Part shown: one piece after another, positions 49,194 to 59,110 of the stretch
Numbering within the stretch: the stretch's first letter is position 1
Layout: the number at the start of each line of letters is the position of its first letter
Assembly (NCBI GenBank): GCA_011317545.1
Contig: WUJK01000002.1
Location: 1,860,001-1,924,000, forward strand
Source: Coniella vitis
Lineage: Eukaryota; Ascomycota; Sordariomycetes; Diaporthales; Schizoparmaceae
Direction of reading: 5' to 3'
DNA length: 64,000 nucleotides
Made by a program: the position numbers and the translations under genes
Notes under the pieces: model-generated
Seen by the model: the letters and a program-made list of their open reading frames with translations, nothing else
Database searches by the model: none
Told to the model about the DNA's origin: nothing

Positions 49194-49568
49194 ATGGACT
49201 GTAGCCGCGCATACTACTTGACCAAGTATGACCAGCAGGACCTCGAACTTGTTGCCAACCCGAGAGCCATTTCTCGATTGCCCGAGACGGATTCCAACGG
49301 GAAACAGCAAATTCAACACTGTACCTCACGGTCAGGACCTGCTATGCGCAAGATGAGCCGAAAAAAGCCATCTCAAACCGCGGGGCCAGACTCCCGAAGC
49401 ATTGCCAAAGGAGCACGATTGTTTCTCCTTCACAGACAAATAAATGACCGGCCCGAACCAGTGCGGATCAAGGTCAAGACCACCGCTTGGGACGAGAATG
49501 GATGCGTGGAAGCTCCTCTGGGACCGGTCGCACAAGGCGCAGTGTCGATGCGGTCCAAGGCATACTGA
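49194..49568 (+). CDS. Candidate ORF, 124 codons, unknown
   Basis: Product not recognised. It starts at an ATG in an optimal context (GCCATGG) and ends TGA at 49568. Codon choice is fungal-like (AAG, CTC, GCC, GAC frequent) and the composition is mixed and basic. No domain, signal peptide or membrane segment is visible. It could be a remnant or one exon of a larger gene, and lies 237 nt before the tRNA gene. Confidence 0.4.
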   Translation: MDCSRAYYLTKYDQQDLELVANPRAISRLPETDSNGKQQIQHCTSRSGPAMRKMSRKKPSQTAGPDSRSIAKGARLFLLHRQINDRPEPVRIKVKTTAWDENGCVEAPLGPVAQGAVSMRSKAY

Positions 49569-49805
49569 GAGTGCTATCTCGACGGGCCGCCAACTGCAAT
49601 AGCGACCAGAAAGGATCTGTCCAAGGACAAAACCCGTTTCCGTAGGTGTGGTGGAAATCGATACGGTGAGGCAGAGCCACGTGAAGCAAGACTGCGCAGC
49701 GCCCAGCAAAGGTGGAGAGAGTCGACCAACACCACAACCACCAAACCACCACCATTATACACCAGAAAAATCACCAAAAATGGATGCGAATAGCCTCATT
49801 CGTCT

Positions 49806-49890
49806 GGACACATAGGGAATCGAACCCTAGACCTCTCCTAGCTTGGAAAATCGATGCTAAAGGAGTGTTATACCACTAAACCATGCGCCC
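49806..49890 (-). tRNA. tRNA-Ala(AGC) with 14-nt intron
   Basis: Cloverleaf on the minus strand: acceptor GGGCGCA pairing with TGTGTCC, T arm TAGGG-TTCGATT-CCCTA, anticodon stem CTCCT/AGGAG. The third acceptor pair is G3:U70, the universal alanine identity element, and the anticodon is AGC (34-36). Between position 37 (A) and 38 (T) lie 14 extra bases, the canonical site of a eukaryotic tRNA intron. Mature length 71 nt before CCA addition. The D stem is short (GTT/AAC). Confidence 0.92.
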
Positions 49891-50798
49891 GTTGATTGTT
49901 GAAGTCCTTGAAACTATCGCGTAATATAAAGACCCGTGCTGGACGACGGAAATTTTCAACTGCTGCTCGGTTCCACATAGTTTCGTAAGCACACTGGGTC
50001 CTCATTGTCTGCCAAAAGAAGCGACACTGTGTTGACACGCAGAGGTTGAAAACCGGTTCAAGTTTGTGTTGATTGGAATGCATCGAATGCTGACTTCGAG
50101 GCGCTTTTGCTGCTGCTTGCTGAGAAGGGGCGCAGCTCTTGGTTATAGCGTGTGTTTCGCAAAGAGTAAGAGTCAGACAATTACCAAAACATCGACAATA
50201 ATAGTAGAGAGCCAGCTAGCGAGCTACTTTCGAGCAGGTTGGACGGCATATTGAGGTCTTTGGACAACGAGCCTGCGGTTGAAACGGAACAGAGACAAGA
50301 TGCGAGCGATGGGTAATAGGTTCTAAAAACGGCAGTCGCGATGAGGACGCGCCAGTGCAGCCCAGCAATACGCAGTACTGTGTACTATGCACCTACGTAT
50401 ATGCGTAGCGCAGTACATATGTACATGGTACCTCCAGGAAACTGTACCACAGTATGGCGCGCCGAGACGTGTCTGCCACCTCGCCATTGAAGGAGGAATT
50501 TGGCACTCCGCACAAGTGCACGCGATTGAGGGTTCTTCTTGCCCGGCATACGTGATTCAAATCGACTGACTGAATTGCTTCTAGAGCAGAGTGTCAGGGG
50601 GATTATGCCAGAGGAATACGTGCTGCACGTGACTGCTTATTCAGCCGGCTGGCTGATTCAGTTGTATCCGTTCTGTGGGCCCCACATGATTCAGAACAGA
50701 GCTAAGAAAACATAATACCGCGTCTGGCTACCTGGCAGCCTGGGAGCATCCACCTTAATGACGATCCACAGTGGCAGACTGTTGACGCTCTCTATAAT
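49891..50798. other. Spacer between tRNA-Ala and APH pseudogene
   Basis: No coding region recognised. Contains the left copy of a diverged direct repeat (about 50050-50340), then a stretch with GTACTATGCA, ACGTATATGCG and GTACATATGTACATGG, and presumably the promoter of the APH-like gene. Confidence 0.55.
50050..50340 (+). repeat. Left copy of diverged ~280-bp direct repeat
   Basis: Shares colinear blocks with 53720-54000, for example GAATGCT, TTCGAGGC, CTTTT.CTGCTGCT, GAGAAGG, AGCTCTT, AGAGTCA, GCCAG and a conserved end at GGTTCTA/CGTTCTA. By eye identity is about 70 percent, with many differences of G-to-A and C-to-T type in the right copy. It begins about 160 nt beyond the tRNA gene. Not recognised as a known LTR. 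Confidence 0.6.
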
Positions 50799-51995
50799 AT
50801 GGACCGCCCTCAGGTCAATATTCCGCGTATCGATGCGACAACTCGAGTTTGCAAGCCCAATCGTGCAGCGCCTGCAGCGAAACTGAACGCAAGATTTCTC
50901 GACGCCATACAGAGAGAGTTTAAGAAAAACCCCGAGCTAGAACTCACCTCTATCATCAATGATGCCTACTCAAAGAAGCTCGTCTCATTCAGAGCGATGC
51001 CACGGCCAGGCCGAGGTATATTGGCTCTTCCTCTTACATTCTCGGTGCATAACCTGCTGACCCCAACAGCCCTCTAGACATCCGCCCCCTTAAGTCGCAG
51101 TTATGATCTTCGACCCAGACTAGATCCAGACGAGCCTACCAATATCATAGGAAGCCTCTCGTCTGAACTACAGGGACAACTGCACAAGTCCAGTGATCTC
51201 TCCTCAGCGATCGTGGAATTAATTACGCGAGGCGATCTTCTCTACGAGATGCCGTGTGTCACCGTTGTCAAGGTCGGGAACCTTGCAGTCAAAATCACAA
51301 CGGACAACAAAGTCGTGACCGAGCACGGATCTCTTGAATATCTTCAAAAGCATTGCCCCAACTTACCGATTCCAAGAGTTCACGGCTTGTTCAAGATAGA
51401 CGTCCATTACATTCTCTTTACCGACTTTCTCCCAGGAATCACCTTGGAAGAAGCGTGGCCGCGTCTTAGCGTTGCGGGGAAGTGTGCTGTGCAGGCATAA
51501 CTTGAGGAGATCCTCTCCCAGCTCAGATCACTACCATTTACAAGCAGTACCACTTTAGGCAGCATTGCAGGACAAGGCTGCACAGATATGCGGCGTACAC
51601 AGCTAACAAGCTCTGAGGCAATCACAACGGTAAGGCAGTTCGAGGATTTCATCTTCGCGGGGTCAAAGTCAGCGTCCTCCTTTTACGCTCGGTTTTTGCA
51701 AGAGTTCATGCCAAAGGAAGAAAGGTGTGTTTTCACGCATGGGGACTTCCGGCCTGCGAACATTATGGTCGAGTTGAACAGCAACGGTGAGATTTGTGAA
51801 GTACAGGGTGTTCTTGACTGGGAAGTTAGCGGGTTCTACCCGGCTTACTGGGAATCCATCAAGGCCACAAATAACCTCACACAGCGAGACGACTGCGATT
51901 GGTACAATTACCTGCCTAAGTCGGCATCACCATACACTTATTCCATCCCTTGGTTAGTGGACAGGATCTGGGATCGCAGTATGGATAATAGTTAG
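50799..51995 (+). pseudogene. Aminoglycoside-phosphotransferase-fold kinase (APH/PF01636), pseudogene
   Basis: Two exons: 50799-51015 (ATG start, context TAATATGG) and 51070-51995, with a 54-nt GT-AG intron, about 380 codons. Family hallmarks are in place: the N-lobe TVVKVGNLAVKI, the hinge ILFTDFLPG, the Brenner motif HGDFRPAN (51738-51761), the metal-binding LDWEVSGFYP and the family's C-terminal YWESIKATNN..WLVDRIWDR. Two in-frame stops break it: TAG at 51075-51077 and TAA at 51498-51500. Both are one C-to-T change from a Gln codon (CAG, CAA), and the second falls where relatives have Gln. The rest of the frame is intact, so the damage is recent. Members of this fungal family are of unknown substrate; proven drug resistance is not implied. 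It converges with the DUF6914-like gene, 12 nt away. Confidence 0.85.
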
Positions 51996-52007
51996 AACTC
52001 ATTCGGT

Positions 52008-52647
52008 TTATTCACTCGAGTCAACTATAAATTCAGCAGACAGTGCTTGTTGTTCCCCACCCGTCCCGTTGTATCTGTCTTCATCACTTTCGACTTGGTC
52101 AGAGCCCAGATGGTCATCGTCTGGCTCTCCACCGAAATCCGGACCGTAATAGGGCAGCATGCCTTCTTGGCCTTCATGATACATGTTCTGGTCAATCATC
52201 CCAAGTCTGAACACCATATCCCAAATCTCCATGACGTAGTCTTGGCAGTTCCATTCCACACTTTCTCCCGGCACTGTTCACCACGAGGGTGTTCCACCAG
52301 TCCTTGTGACAACGCCCGATGGAAATGAGCGGCTTAATGCACCTGATAGAACGTTTAGGGTCGACATCTCGTCTTCGGGCTGTGAATAGATCGTCATCTC
52401 CCTCCTGAGTAACCTCAAAAATGGTCCAGTCATTTTCATTGGTGTGGACGCAAAAGGCCCAATGATAGTAATTGCCGACCCCATCTTGAGGCTTGTAAGC
52501 CGCAAGGTCCAGTAGCAATGGTGGCGAGCTTTTCGAAGAAGTCTTCCCAGACTTTCCTTTGGATTGGGATTTAGAAGGCCTCGCCTTAGACGGACCAGAA
52601 CTGGAAGAGCTTGAGTTATGGTGCTTGCGTTTGGCCTTGCTCGCCAT
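52008..52647 (-). pseudogene. DUF6914-like fungal protein, frameshifted
   Basis: ATG at 52647, then a Lys/Ser-rich N-terminus and a domain with YYHWAFCVHTNENDWTIFEV and IGRCHKDWWNTL. The continuation WNCQDYVMEIWD...MLPYYGPDFGG, diagnostic of the family, is in another frame that ends at 52008. The two frames meet at 52275, where one extra or two missing bases would account for the shift; no GT-AG intron can join them. Without the shift the protein would be about 212 residues. The acidic tail (EPDDDHL, ESDEDRY) is intact. Either a young pseudogene or a sequencing error. Family naming is from memory of the motif pattern; function unknown. Confidence 0.6.
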
Positions 52648-52960
52648 CTTACACGTCGTGTTGAGAGTTGTAGCGCATATATCTAAAGCTAGCAGACCAG
52701 CAAGTCTCGTGTCCGAGGACGCTTTATATACATAACAGTCTATGAGAGCGTGTAAGGACTCTATCAGCAAATGCGCACCTTGTCAGCACTATCGCGGTGA
52801 AAATGAGGTATATGATTCGCCTTCTCCTGGACGAGTCTCGCAAGAAACCCCTCTTCCAGCACCTCCCAAGTCTTTCGACGCAACCACCACAATGCTCCCG
52901 CCCATAGACCACCGATGACTGCATGAAATCATTTGCAGAATATTGCGGCGCAGATAAGGT
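52648..52960. other. Short spacer, nothing recognised
   Basis: Separates the DUF6914-like gene from the small three-exon gene; both are on the minus strand, so it should carry the promoter of the former and the 3' end of the latter. Open frames here show no protein character. Confidence 0.5.
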
Positions 52961-53476
52961 CTAGTCATCAGCATCGTCCCATGTAGTCATTCCATCAATC
53001 ACGTAGATATCTTCTTCCGGGGCTGCCAACTGAGGTAGCGTCTCTCCCTGTGTCCAGCGCCACCCAGGTTTCCACGCTCGATCGATCTTGGGGATTTGCT
53101 GTGCCAGTGGCCTATCACAAGCCCTGAGTTCAGTAATGTCCTCAAAACTGATTGTCCGCCTCACTGAACTCTGCACATGAGGCAGGGATTTGTGCAGGAG
53201 ATAAATAATAATGTGATACGATCGGTTGTTTCGTCGGTTAAGCTCTGGCAATCTACATGCAGTTGGTTCACATCCGTCACAATTTCACGGCGCGGCGCTC
53301 GATTGTAGTCACGCTGACGGTCAGTGGCTGCCTGAAGAGCCGTCAATTATACTATATACGTAGATCAGTAGCGGAGATAGATCGCTCACCGGTTTTTCGG
53401 TACGATTCTCGACGAGACGCTTGCCTGATGTAGTGAACTTGGTGGTGTTGCTGCTGTAAAAAGTGCCATTTGCCAT
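52961..53476 (-). CDS. Small three-exon gene of unknown function (123 aa)
   Basis: Exons 53476-53390, 53331-53257 and 53170-52961. Introns of 58 nt (GTGAGC...TTCAG) and 86 nt (GTAGAT...TGCAG) both preserve frame exactly. The protein begins MANGTFYSSNTTKF, is basic in the middle (RQRDYNRAPRRE), then has RRTISFEDITEL and an aromatic stretch WKPGWRWTQGE, and ends acidic (TTWDDADD). I do not recognise a family. Without the second intron the frame stops early, and the good match of phase at both junctions is the main support. No signal peptide or membrane segment. It belongs to the accessory interval between the direct repeats, and unlike its two neighbours it shows no stop or frameshift. Confidence 0.55.
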
Positions 53477-54383
53477 AAGACTTGAACCACTAAGTAAGTA
53501 TATGGCCTTGACACCATGCCAGCTGGCTGCCAGCCGGGCTATATACTACTTATATGTATCGAGTTGATGTAAATCACTATATATTGGACAATTGGGTATG
53601 GAGATGACGGGTGGACTCTGGTCCCTTCATAGCCCTACTAGCGATATTACCCCTCAGAACTCAGTAAAGATCCTAGATAGTACTCGGAATGATATAGATA
53701 TAAGTCGTGATGCCACCGTAACCGATGGCTTATGCTGATCGGCATACGTTGAATGCTAGCTTTTCGAGGCTTTTCTGCTGCTCGCGGAGAAGGAGCGGAG
53801 CTCTTAGGTTTCGCGTCTATTCCGCGAAAAAGAAGGAAAGAGTCAAGACAACTATGAAACCATTGATAATAAATAATAGCAAGACAGCCAGTGAGTGACC
53901 TTCAAGTATATTAGATGGGATACTAAGGTGCGTGGATCATGAGCTTGTGATTAAGACGGAATAGGGAAAGAATGTGAGCCATGGGAAGTACGTTCTACTA
54001 CTATAAATAGTACTATATAGTACTATGTAAGTACTATGTACTTAGGTATACACTTTCAATGCTGTATGCTATGTACATAGTATAGTGCGGTGGCATAGTA
54101 GTGGCCAGCAGACGGGCGGCAGGCACTAGGTCCCCAGGGTCCCCTGAGATGGCCCCACATTTACCAGTAGCTCGCCGTCGCGGCATCAGCATTTTCTTTC
54201 AACCGCGACTCCCCAACGAGGGGCTCATTTGCAGTCGAGAGCCTCGCCAGTGCCACTCAATTCATAACCTCCTCCCCCTTTCGGCCAACGCCTCTGCTCC
54301 CGTTGCGCCGGCCACTCATCACCTGCCTCTGCTCTCCGATCCTGACACCTGTTGTGTCTGAATCCTGAAGCACATCCGTCAAG
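53477..54383. other. Spacer with right repeat copy and CCT3 promoter
   Basis: Contains the right copy of the direct repeat, three exact TACTATGTA-type motifs (54021, 54032, 54074) and a TATA-like box TATAAATA at 54002-54009, 375 nt before the CCT3 start codon. From about 54090 the sequence becomes GC-richer and pyrimidine-rich, as expected for the CCT3 leader. Confidence 0.5.
53720..54000 (+). repeat. Right copy of diverged ~280-bp direct repeat
   Basis: Same orientation as 50050-50340 and about 3.67 kb from it. Compared with the left copy it carries T or A at many positions where the left has C or G (for example GAGCTTGTGATTAAGACGGAATAG against GAGCCTGCGGTTGAAACGGAACAG, split by single mismatches). 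This bias fits RIP-type mutation of the right copy. Confidence 0.6.
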
Positions 54384-56390
54384 ATGCAGGCTCCAGTTGT
54401 TGTTATGAGTACGTTTTGCGCCCCACCTTGGCTGTGCCAGCTGGAGCTCAGCATTGCAGCTCCTGACAAATGGAACGGAATATGAAGCTAAAGTGTAGCT
54501 TTCTACAGACACCGTAAGCGGTGAGAGGCAGACTGGCCGCAAGGCTCAGCTGTCCAATATCACCGCCGCCAAAATGTAAGCTCTCCTTTTGCTGCAGCAT
54601 CGCCGATGCGACCAGTGACCGAACCAGGACTCCTGACCGTCTGTTCTGTATGTTAGTGTTGCCGACATTATCCGATCTTGCCTGGGCCCCAAGGCCATGT
54701 TGAAGATGCTGCTCGACCCCATGGGAGGAATCGTCCTCACCAACGACGGCCACGCTATTCTGCGAGAAATCGAGGTCTCCCACCCTGCCGCCAAGAGCAT
54801 GATCGAGCTCAGCCGGACCCAGGACGAGGAGGTTGGTGACGGTACCACCACTGTCATCATTCTTGGTACGGAACATAACACCTTTTGATTTGTGTAAAGA
54901 GATTTCGAGCTCGGGATACTGACTGCTAGTCAAGCTGGTGAAATACTGGCACAGGCCATGCCCCAGCTCGAACGAAACATCCACCCCGTCGTCATCATCT
55001 CCGCCTTTAAGCGTGCCCTTGCCGACGCCCTCCAAATCATCGAAGACATTTCGATTCCAGTTGACGTGGACGACGACAAGGCCATGTACGGCCTGATCTC
55101 GTCCTCTATCGGTACAAAGTTTGTCTCGCGGTGGTCGGAGCTCATGTGCAGCCTCGCCCTCAAGGCTGTGCGCACTGTCTCGTGGGAAGTCGGTAACGGC
55201 AAGACTGAGGTCGACATCAAGCGTTACGCGCGTGTGGAAAAGGTTCCTGGTGGCGAGATTGAGGACTCGAGGGTCCTGGACGGTGTCATGCTCAACAAGG
55301 ACATTACGCACCCCAAGATGAGGAGAAAAATCGAGAACCCCAGAATTGTCCTGCTCGACTGCCCGCTCGAGTACAAGAAGGGAGAGTCGCAGACCAACAT
55401 TGAAATCTCCAAGGAGGAGGACTGGCAGCGCATATTGCAAATCGAGGAGGAGCAGATCAAGGCCATGACCGACGCGATATTGGCTGTCAAGCCCGACCTT
55501 GTCATTACCGAGAAGGGTGTATCAGGTGCGTTCTACGCGTGATTTGGGACTTGGATTTTGGTGCCGCACTGGAACAAGACTAACGGATTTCTAGACCTGG
55601 CGCAACACTACTTCATGAAGGCCAACATCACAGCGTTGCGCCGCGTGCGCAAGACAGACAACAATAGAATTGCCCGAGCAACAGGTGCGACAATTGTGAA
55701 CCGGGTTGAGGACCTCCAGGAGTCTGACGTTGGCACCAAGTGTGGGCTGTTTGAGATTGAGAAGATTGGTGACGAGTACTTTACCTTCTTGACAAAGTGC
55801 TCCGAGCCCAAGGCTTGCACAGTGCTGCTCCGTGGTCCTTCCAAGGATGTCCTCAACGAGGTGGAGCGGAACCTGCAGGATGCCATGGGCGTGGCACGCA
55901 ATGTCATGTTCCACCCACGTCTGTCGCCCGGTGGTGGTGCGACCGAGATGGCTGTGTCCGTGAAGCTGAACGAGATGGCCAAGGGTGTGGAGGGTGTCCA
56001 ACAATGGCCCTACAAGGCTGTGGCCGAGGCCCTCGAGGTCATTCCCCGGACGCTGGTACAGAACGCAGGCGCAAGCCCCGTGCGTGTTCTGACGGATCTC
56101 CGTGCAAAGCATGCCGAGGGTTTGAGCTCCTGGGGTATCAACGGTGACACGGGTTCACTGGCGGACATGAGAGAGTATGGTGTTTGGGAGCCTCAAGCGA
56201 TCAAGCTGCAGAGCATGAAGACAGCTATCGAGGTATGTTGCTTTTCCCGCTTGCCTTTGAGTTTCAAGATTATTATTTTTTGGTGCTAACTTTTGCTTGT
56301 TAGGCTGCTTGCTTGCTGCTGCGTGTCGATGACATTTGCAGTGCAAAGAAGGCACCGCCTGGTGTTGGTACAGGCGGAGGTGACGACTGA
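54384..56390 (+). CDS. CCT3: T-complex protein 1 subunit gamma (CCT3)
   Basis: Gamma subunit of the cytosolic chaperonin TRiC/CCT, which folds actin, tubulin and WD-repeat proteins in an ATP cycle within the hetero-octameric double ring. Six exons: 54384-54408, 54509-54575, 54657-54865, 54935-55525, 55595-56232 and 56304-56390. The five introns (100, 81, 69, 69, 71 nt) are GT-AG with clean phases, giving 538 residues, the usual size. Signatures: LLDPMGGIVLTNDG, GDGTT at residues 91-95 (ATP/Mg binding), RKTDNNRIARA and PGGGATEMAV. The short first exon (8 codons) is supported by MQAPVVVMN matching fungal CCT3 starts. Its 3' end faces the PRKRIP1-like gene 190 nt away. No abnormality seen. Confidence 0.97.
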
Positions 56391-56579
56391 GGAGGCTTAT
56401 GAGATTAGATGTAGTGCCTTTGGAAGGAAGACGAGTTGGCTTAATCATACCCTGTATCATCCATAGATAATGGCCCAGGTAGAGAAAAGAAGAATGACAC
56501 TCTGTGAACGTGCTGTGTGCTCATCCCGTCTTTTGAAAAATCTTGTTTCTTTTGGTTGCGCATGTGCCCATGTCCTTGC

Positions 56580-57272
56580 TCAGTCATCATCATGGATGAG
56601 CAAACCTGGCACATTAGCTGCAGCTGCAGCCGTTTGTTGAGCCTCCCCGTCTGTGGAATCGATAATCATCTTGTCATTACCGGCCTCGTCACCTTGCTCT
56701 GCATCCCTCCTTGATATCGTGCGTGCCTTTACACCACCTCCTCCGCCTCCGCCGCTGCCATTTTGAGTAAGAGAATCATTGCCCTTCTTGTCGCTTCCGT
56801 TCTTCTTCACCACAGCCTTGGCCTTTTCCTTCCTCGCCTTCATCTTTTCCCTTTTCGCGCGGTTGCGATCCGTCTTTTTGCGATCCTCCTCCTCGTGCTC
56901 CTGCTTCTTCACCTCAAACTTCTTTTGCTCTTCGTCGCGCTTGACCTCCTCGTCCATGATGCGCAGCCGCTCATACTCTCGCCGGCGCGCAGCTTTATAC
57001 ACATGGAACTCACCCGAGCCCGCACCAGCCGAGGAACCTTGCACATTGGTGACAATCTCTGGCGGTAGGGGCAATCTGCGTTTTGGGTCCGGTGGACCTG
57101 AGGGGATGCGGATTTCTTGGTCGGGCCGCGCAAAGAGGCTGTCGAGTTGGGACGCCTGGATGGAGGTTGGGGTTGCGTGGGCGCCGGCGGGGTGTTTCTT
57201 GTTGGCGGGACGGTGGGTGGTGCGGCGGGGGTCGGCGGAGAGGGGGATGGCTTCGGGGCCTGGGGCGGACAT
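56580..57272 (-). CDS. PRKRIP1/DUF1168-family splicing-associated protein
   Basis: Single exon, 230 residues. The conserved core is residues 50-155: RPDQEIRIPSGPPDP, then NVQGSSAGAGSGEFHVYK (76-93), near-identical to human PRKRIP1, then a long charged helix (about 94-155) rich in Lys, Arg and Glu with basic KREKMKARKEKAKA. A Gly tract (174-180) and an Ala run near the C-terminus are low complexity. In human spliceosome structures PRKRIP1 bridges U2 snRNP and the catalytic core as one long helix, so a nuclear splicing role is expected by homology. The ATG at 57272 has context AACAATG and starts the only long frame. Longer than the human protein (184 aa) because of fungal extensions. Confidence 0.92.
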   Translation of the reverse strand: MSAPGPEAIPLSADPRRTTHRPANKKHPAGAHATPTSIQASQLDSLFARPDQEIRIPSGPPDPKRRLPLPPEIVTNVQGSSAGAGSGEFHVYKAARRREYERLRIMDEEVKRDEEQKKFEVKKQEHEEEDRKKTDRNRAKREKMKARKEKAKAVVKKNGSDKKGNDSLTQNGSGGGGGGGVKARTISRRDAEQGDEAGNDKMIIDSTDGEAQQTAAAAANVPGLLIHDDD

Positions 57273-59110
57273 TGTTGCTAGTCGAGGTCGTGGCTGCTGT
57301 TGTTGTTGGCCACTCTTTGCGTGTTGATTGTGTAAAAGCTAGTGAGTGACTACACAACGTACAGAGGAAAGCGGTGCATGGCTTGGTCGGGGTGTTGAGA
57401 ATGGTGTGGATCCTCTTGTAATGTGGGCTGTTGTTGCTGATGATGGTGATCTTCAGAGGAGGTTCGTGGTTGGTGGTTTACTATGTACCGTTACAGTAGC
57501 AGGGAAAGAAGGGCGCTTAGATTAGCCCGGCCTAGCGCGGTTGTTGGGGCTGCAGCAGTAAAGCCGGCACGTGTCGGGAGGAAAATGTTGCTAACATGTA
57601 CTGCGGTACCTCCCGTAGCCTGCTGTGCAGCGCGGGTAATAGGCGCGTCGGCACTGTACCATGCATATACTTGCACAGGGGTATAGAATACGTACCTCCA
57701 CCTTGCAGCCCCATCACCCGAGTTGCAAAGGAGGGCCTAATAAGCTGCGAGATGATTGGCGAGTTTGTTGTATACCTGAATCATCAAACATCCGAGAGCG
57801 AGACATGGAGACCAGAAAACCAAAACAGCAAACAGCAAACAGCCCAAGACTTGCACATGGCCGCCCCTTTCTTGGCCCAAACACTCGTCTCTCCTTGTTC
57901 CTTTGCTCCGCCTTCTCCGCTTCTGGGGTTGGTAGTGGCGATCTCTTTCCCTCCGCCCGCAAATGGGACCACTGTAATTGCCGCTGCGCAAGTTGACTGC
58001 ACGTGCGCCATTACGAATCCGAGTGGCCTGTACGGAGCTGGCAGAGCAGAGAACTCGACTTGCTGCCAACGGGGGGTGTGACTGTCTGAAACCAACAGCA
58101 TATCCTGATATCCGTGGGTGCATGTTGATCTATCTGAGGCAATGTACAACACCGCTATCATGTAGCGTACTGCTCTGGGCAGCAGGGTCTTGGCCCAATC
58201 CCGCCCCTTCCTGCAGCACCCAAATTCATCAGCACTATATGCTATAGTAGCCCTCTAATTCTGACTCTGACCGCAAGCAGGCCAGGCAAGTGCGCCGGGC
58301 CCCCCTTCGTGCCCCTCCAAGCCCCCTTCCTAGGCGGTTAGGCCCTGGAGAGCCCCCACCCGGGGCGCCGTGGAATGGCGCCACTCTTGTTTGGAATACA
58401 CGGCCTCCGTGTTGTCGTGCAAACGCGCCCTGTCTTTCCTTTTTTTGCCTGCTGTGCTTCCGTCTCTGCCTGTGGACTTTTCTGGCAGACAACCACCACC
58501 GATCACCACCGACCACCTCGACCACCACCACCACCACCACGACGCCACGACGAACGAGACAAGTTGCTGTTGCCACTGCCCACTGCCACTGTGCTTTTGC
58601 TTCTGCCACGCATACGCATGCGACCGGCCTGATCAACCCATCAAACCTGCAAGCTGCCTGTGCGCGTGCGTGCTTTCGTGCTTCCCTGTCCTCGCCGACG
58701 ACGCACCCACCCTGCCGCTCTCCGCCCTCGCCCAGTCCTGCCGCTTGGCCGGGCGCATCTCTGCTGGCTGTTGTTGCAGTCACAGCCCTCCAACTCGCTC
58801 CCTCTGTAGTCGCATGGCTCCGGGCGCGCAACGCAAAGGGGTACTTGGGCTTCTTTACCTTTTCCATTCCACAGTGCCCCTCTTGCCTCCCGTCCCCCTT
58901 TCACAAGTCGCACAACGAGCTGGCACAAGACCAGCGTAATTCTTTCCATTCTCGTCTGCCGAGCAGTGTGTGACCGTGGGCTGTCATCCCTCGGTTGTAC
59001 TGTGAAAGCTGTACAGCGCCTATAAACAGTTGCTGCGCTGCTTTCCTTCCGCGGCCTTGCCTTCCACTCGTCAATATCTGCCCCATGTGCTGAGAGCAAG
59101 CTGACGAAAT
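57273..59110. other. Divergent promoter region between PRKRIP1-like and phosphatase genes
   Basis: 1.84 kb shared by two divergently transcribed genes. Contains one TACTATGTA copy (57479-57487, about 210 nt upstream of the PRKRIP1-like start), a (CAC)n tract (58521-58540), and a long C/T-rich stretch (58400-58960) that is probably the leader of the phosphatase gene. Open frames here are low-complexity Pro/Ser/Cys and exist on both strands. Confidence 0.55.

Noticed and set aside
53161..53346. Apparent frameshift between two overlapping minus-strand frames
   Set aside because: Explained by an 86-nt GT-AG intron (53171-53256) with exact phase, so the gene is spliced and not broken there.
50050..54000. 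LTR retrotransposon
   Set aside because: The interval between the repeats shows no gag, protease, reverse transcriptase or integrase motifs, and the repeat ends could not be shown to be TG...CA with a target-site duplication.
58290..58973. 227-codon plus-strand ORF upstream of the phosphatase
   Set aside because: Low-complexity Pro/Ser/Thr/Cys frame in the C/T-rich leader; open on both strands and without homology signals.
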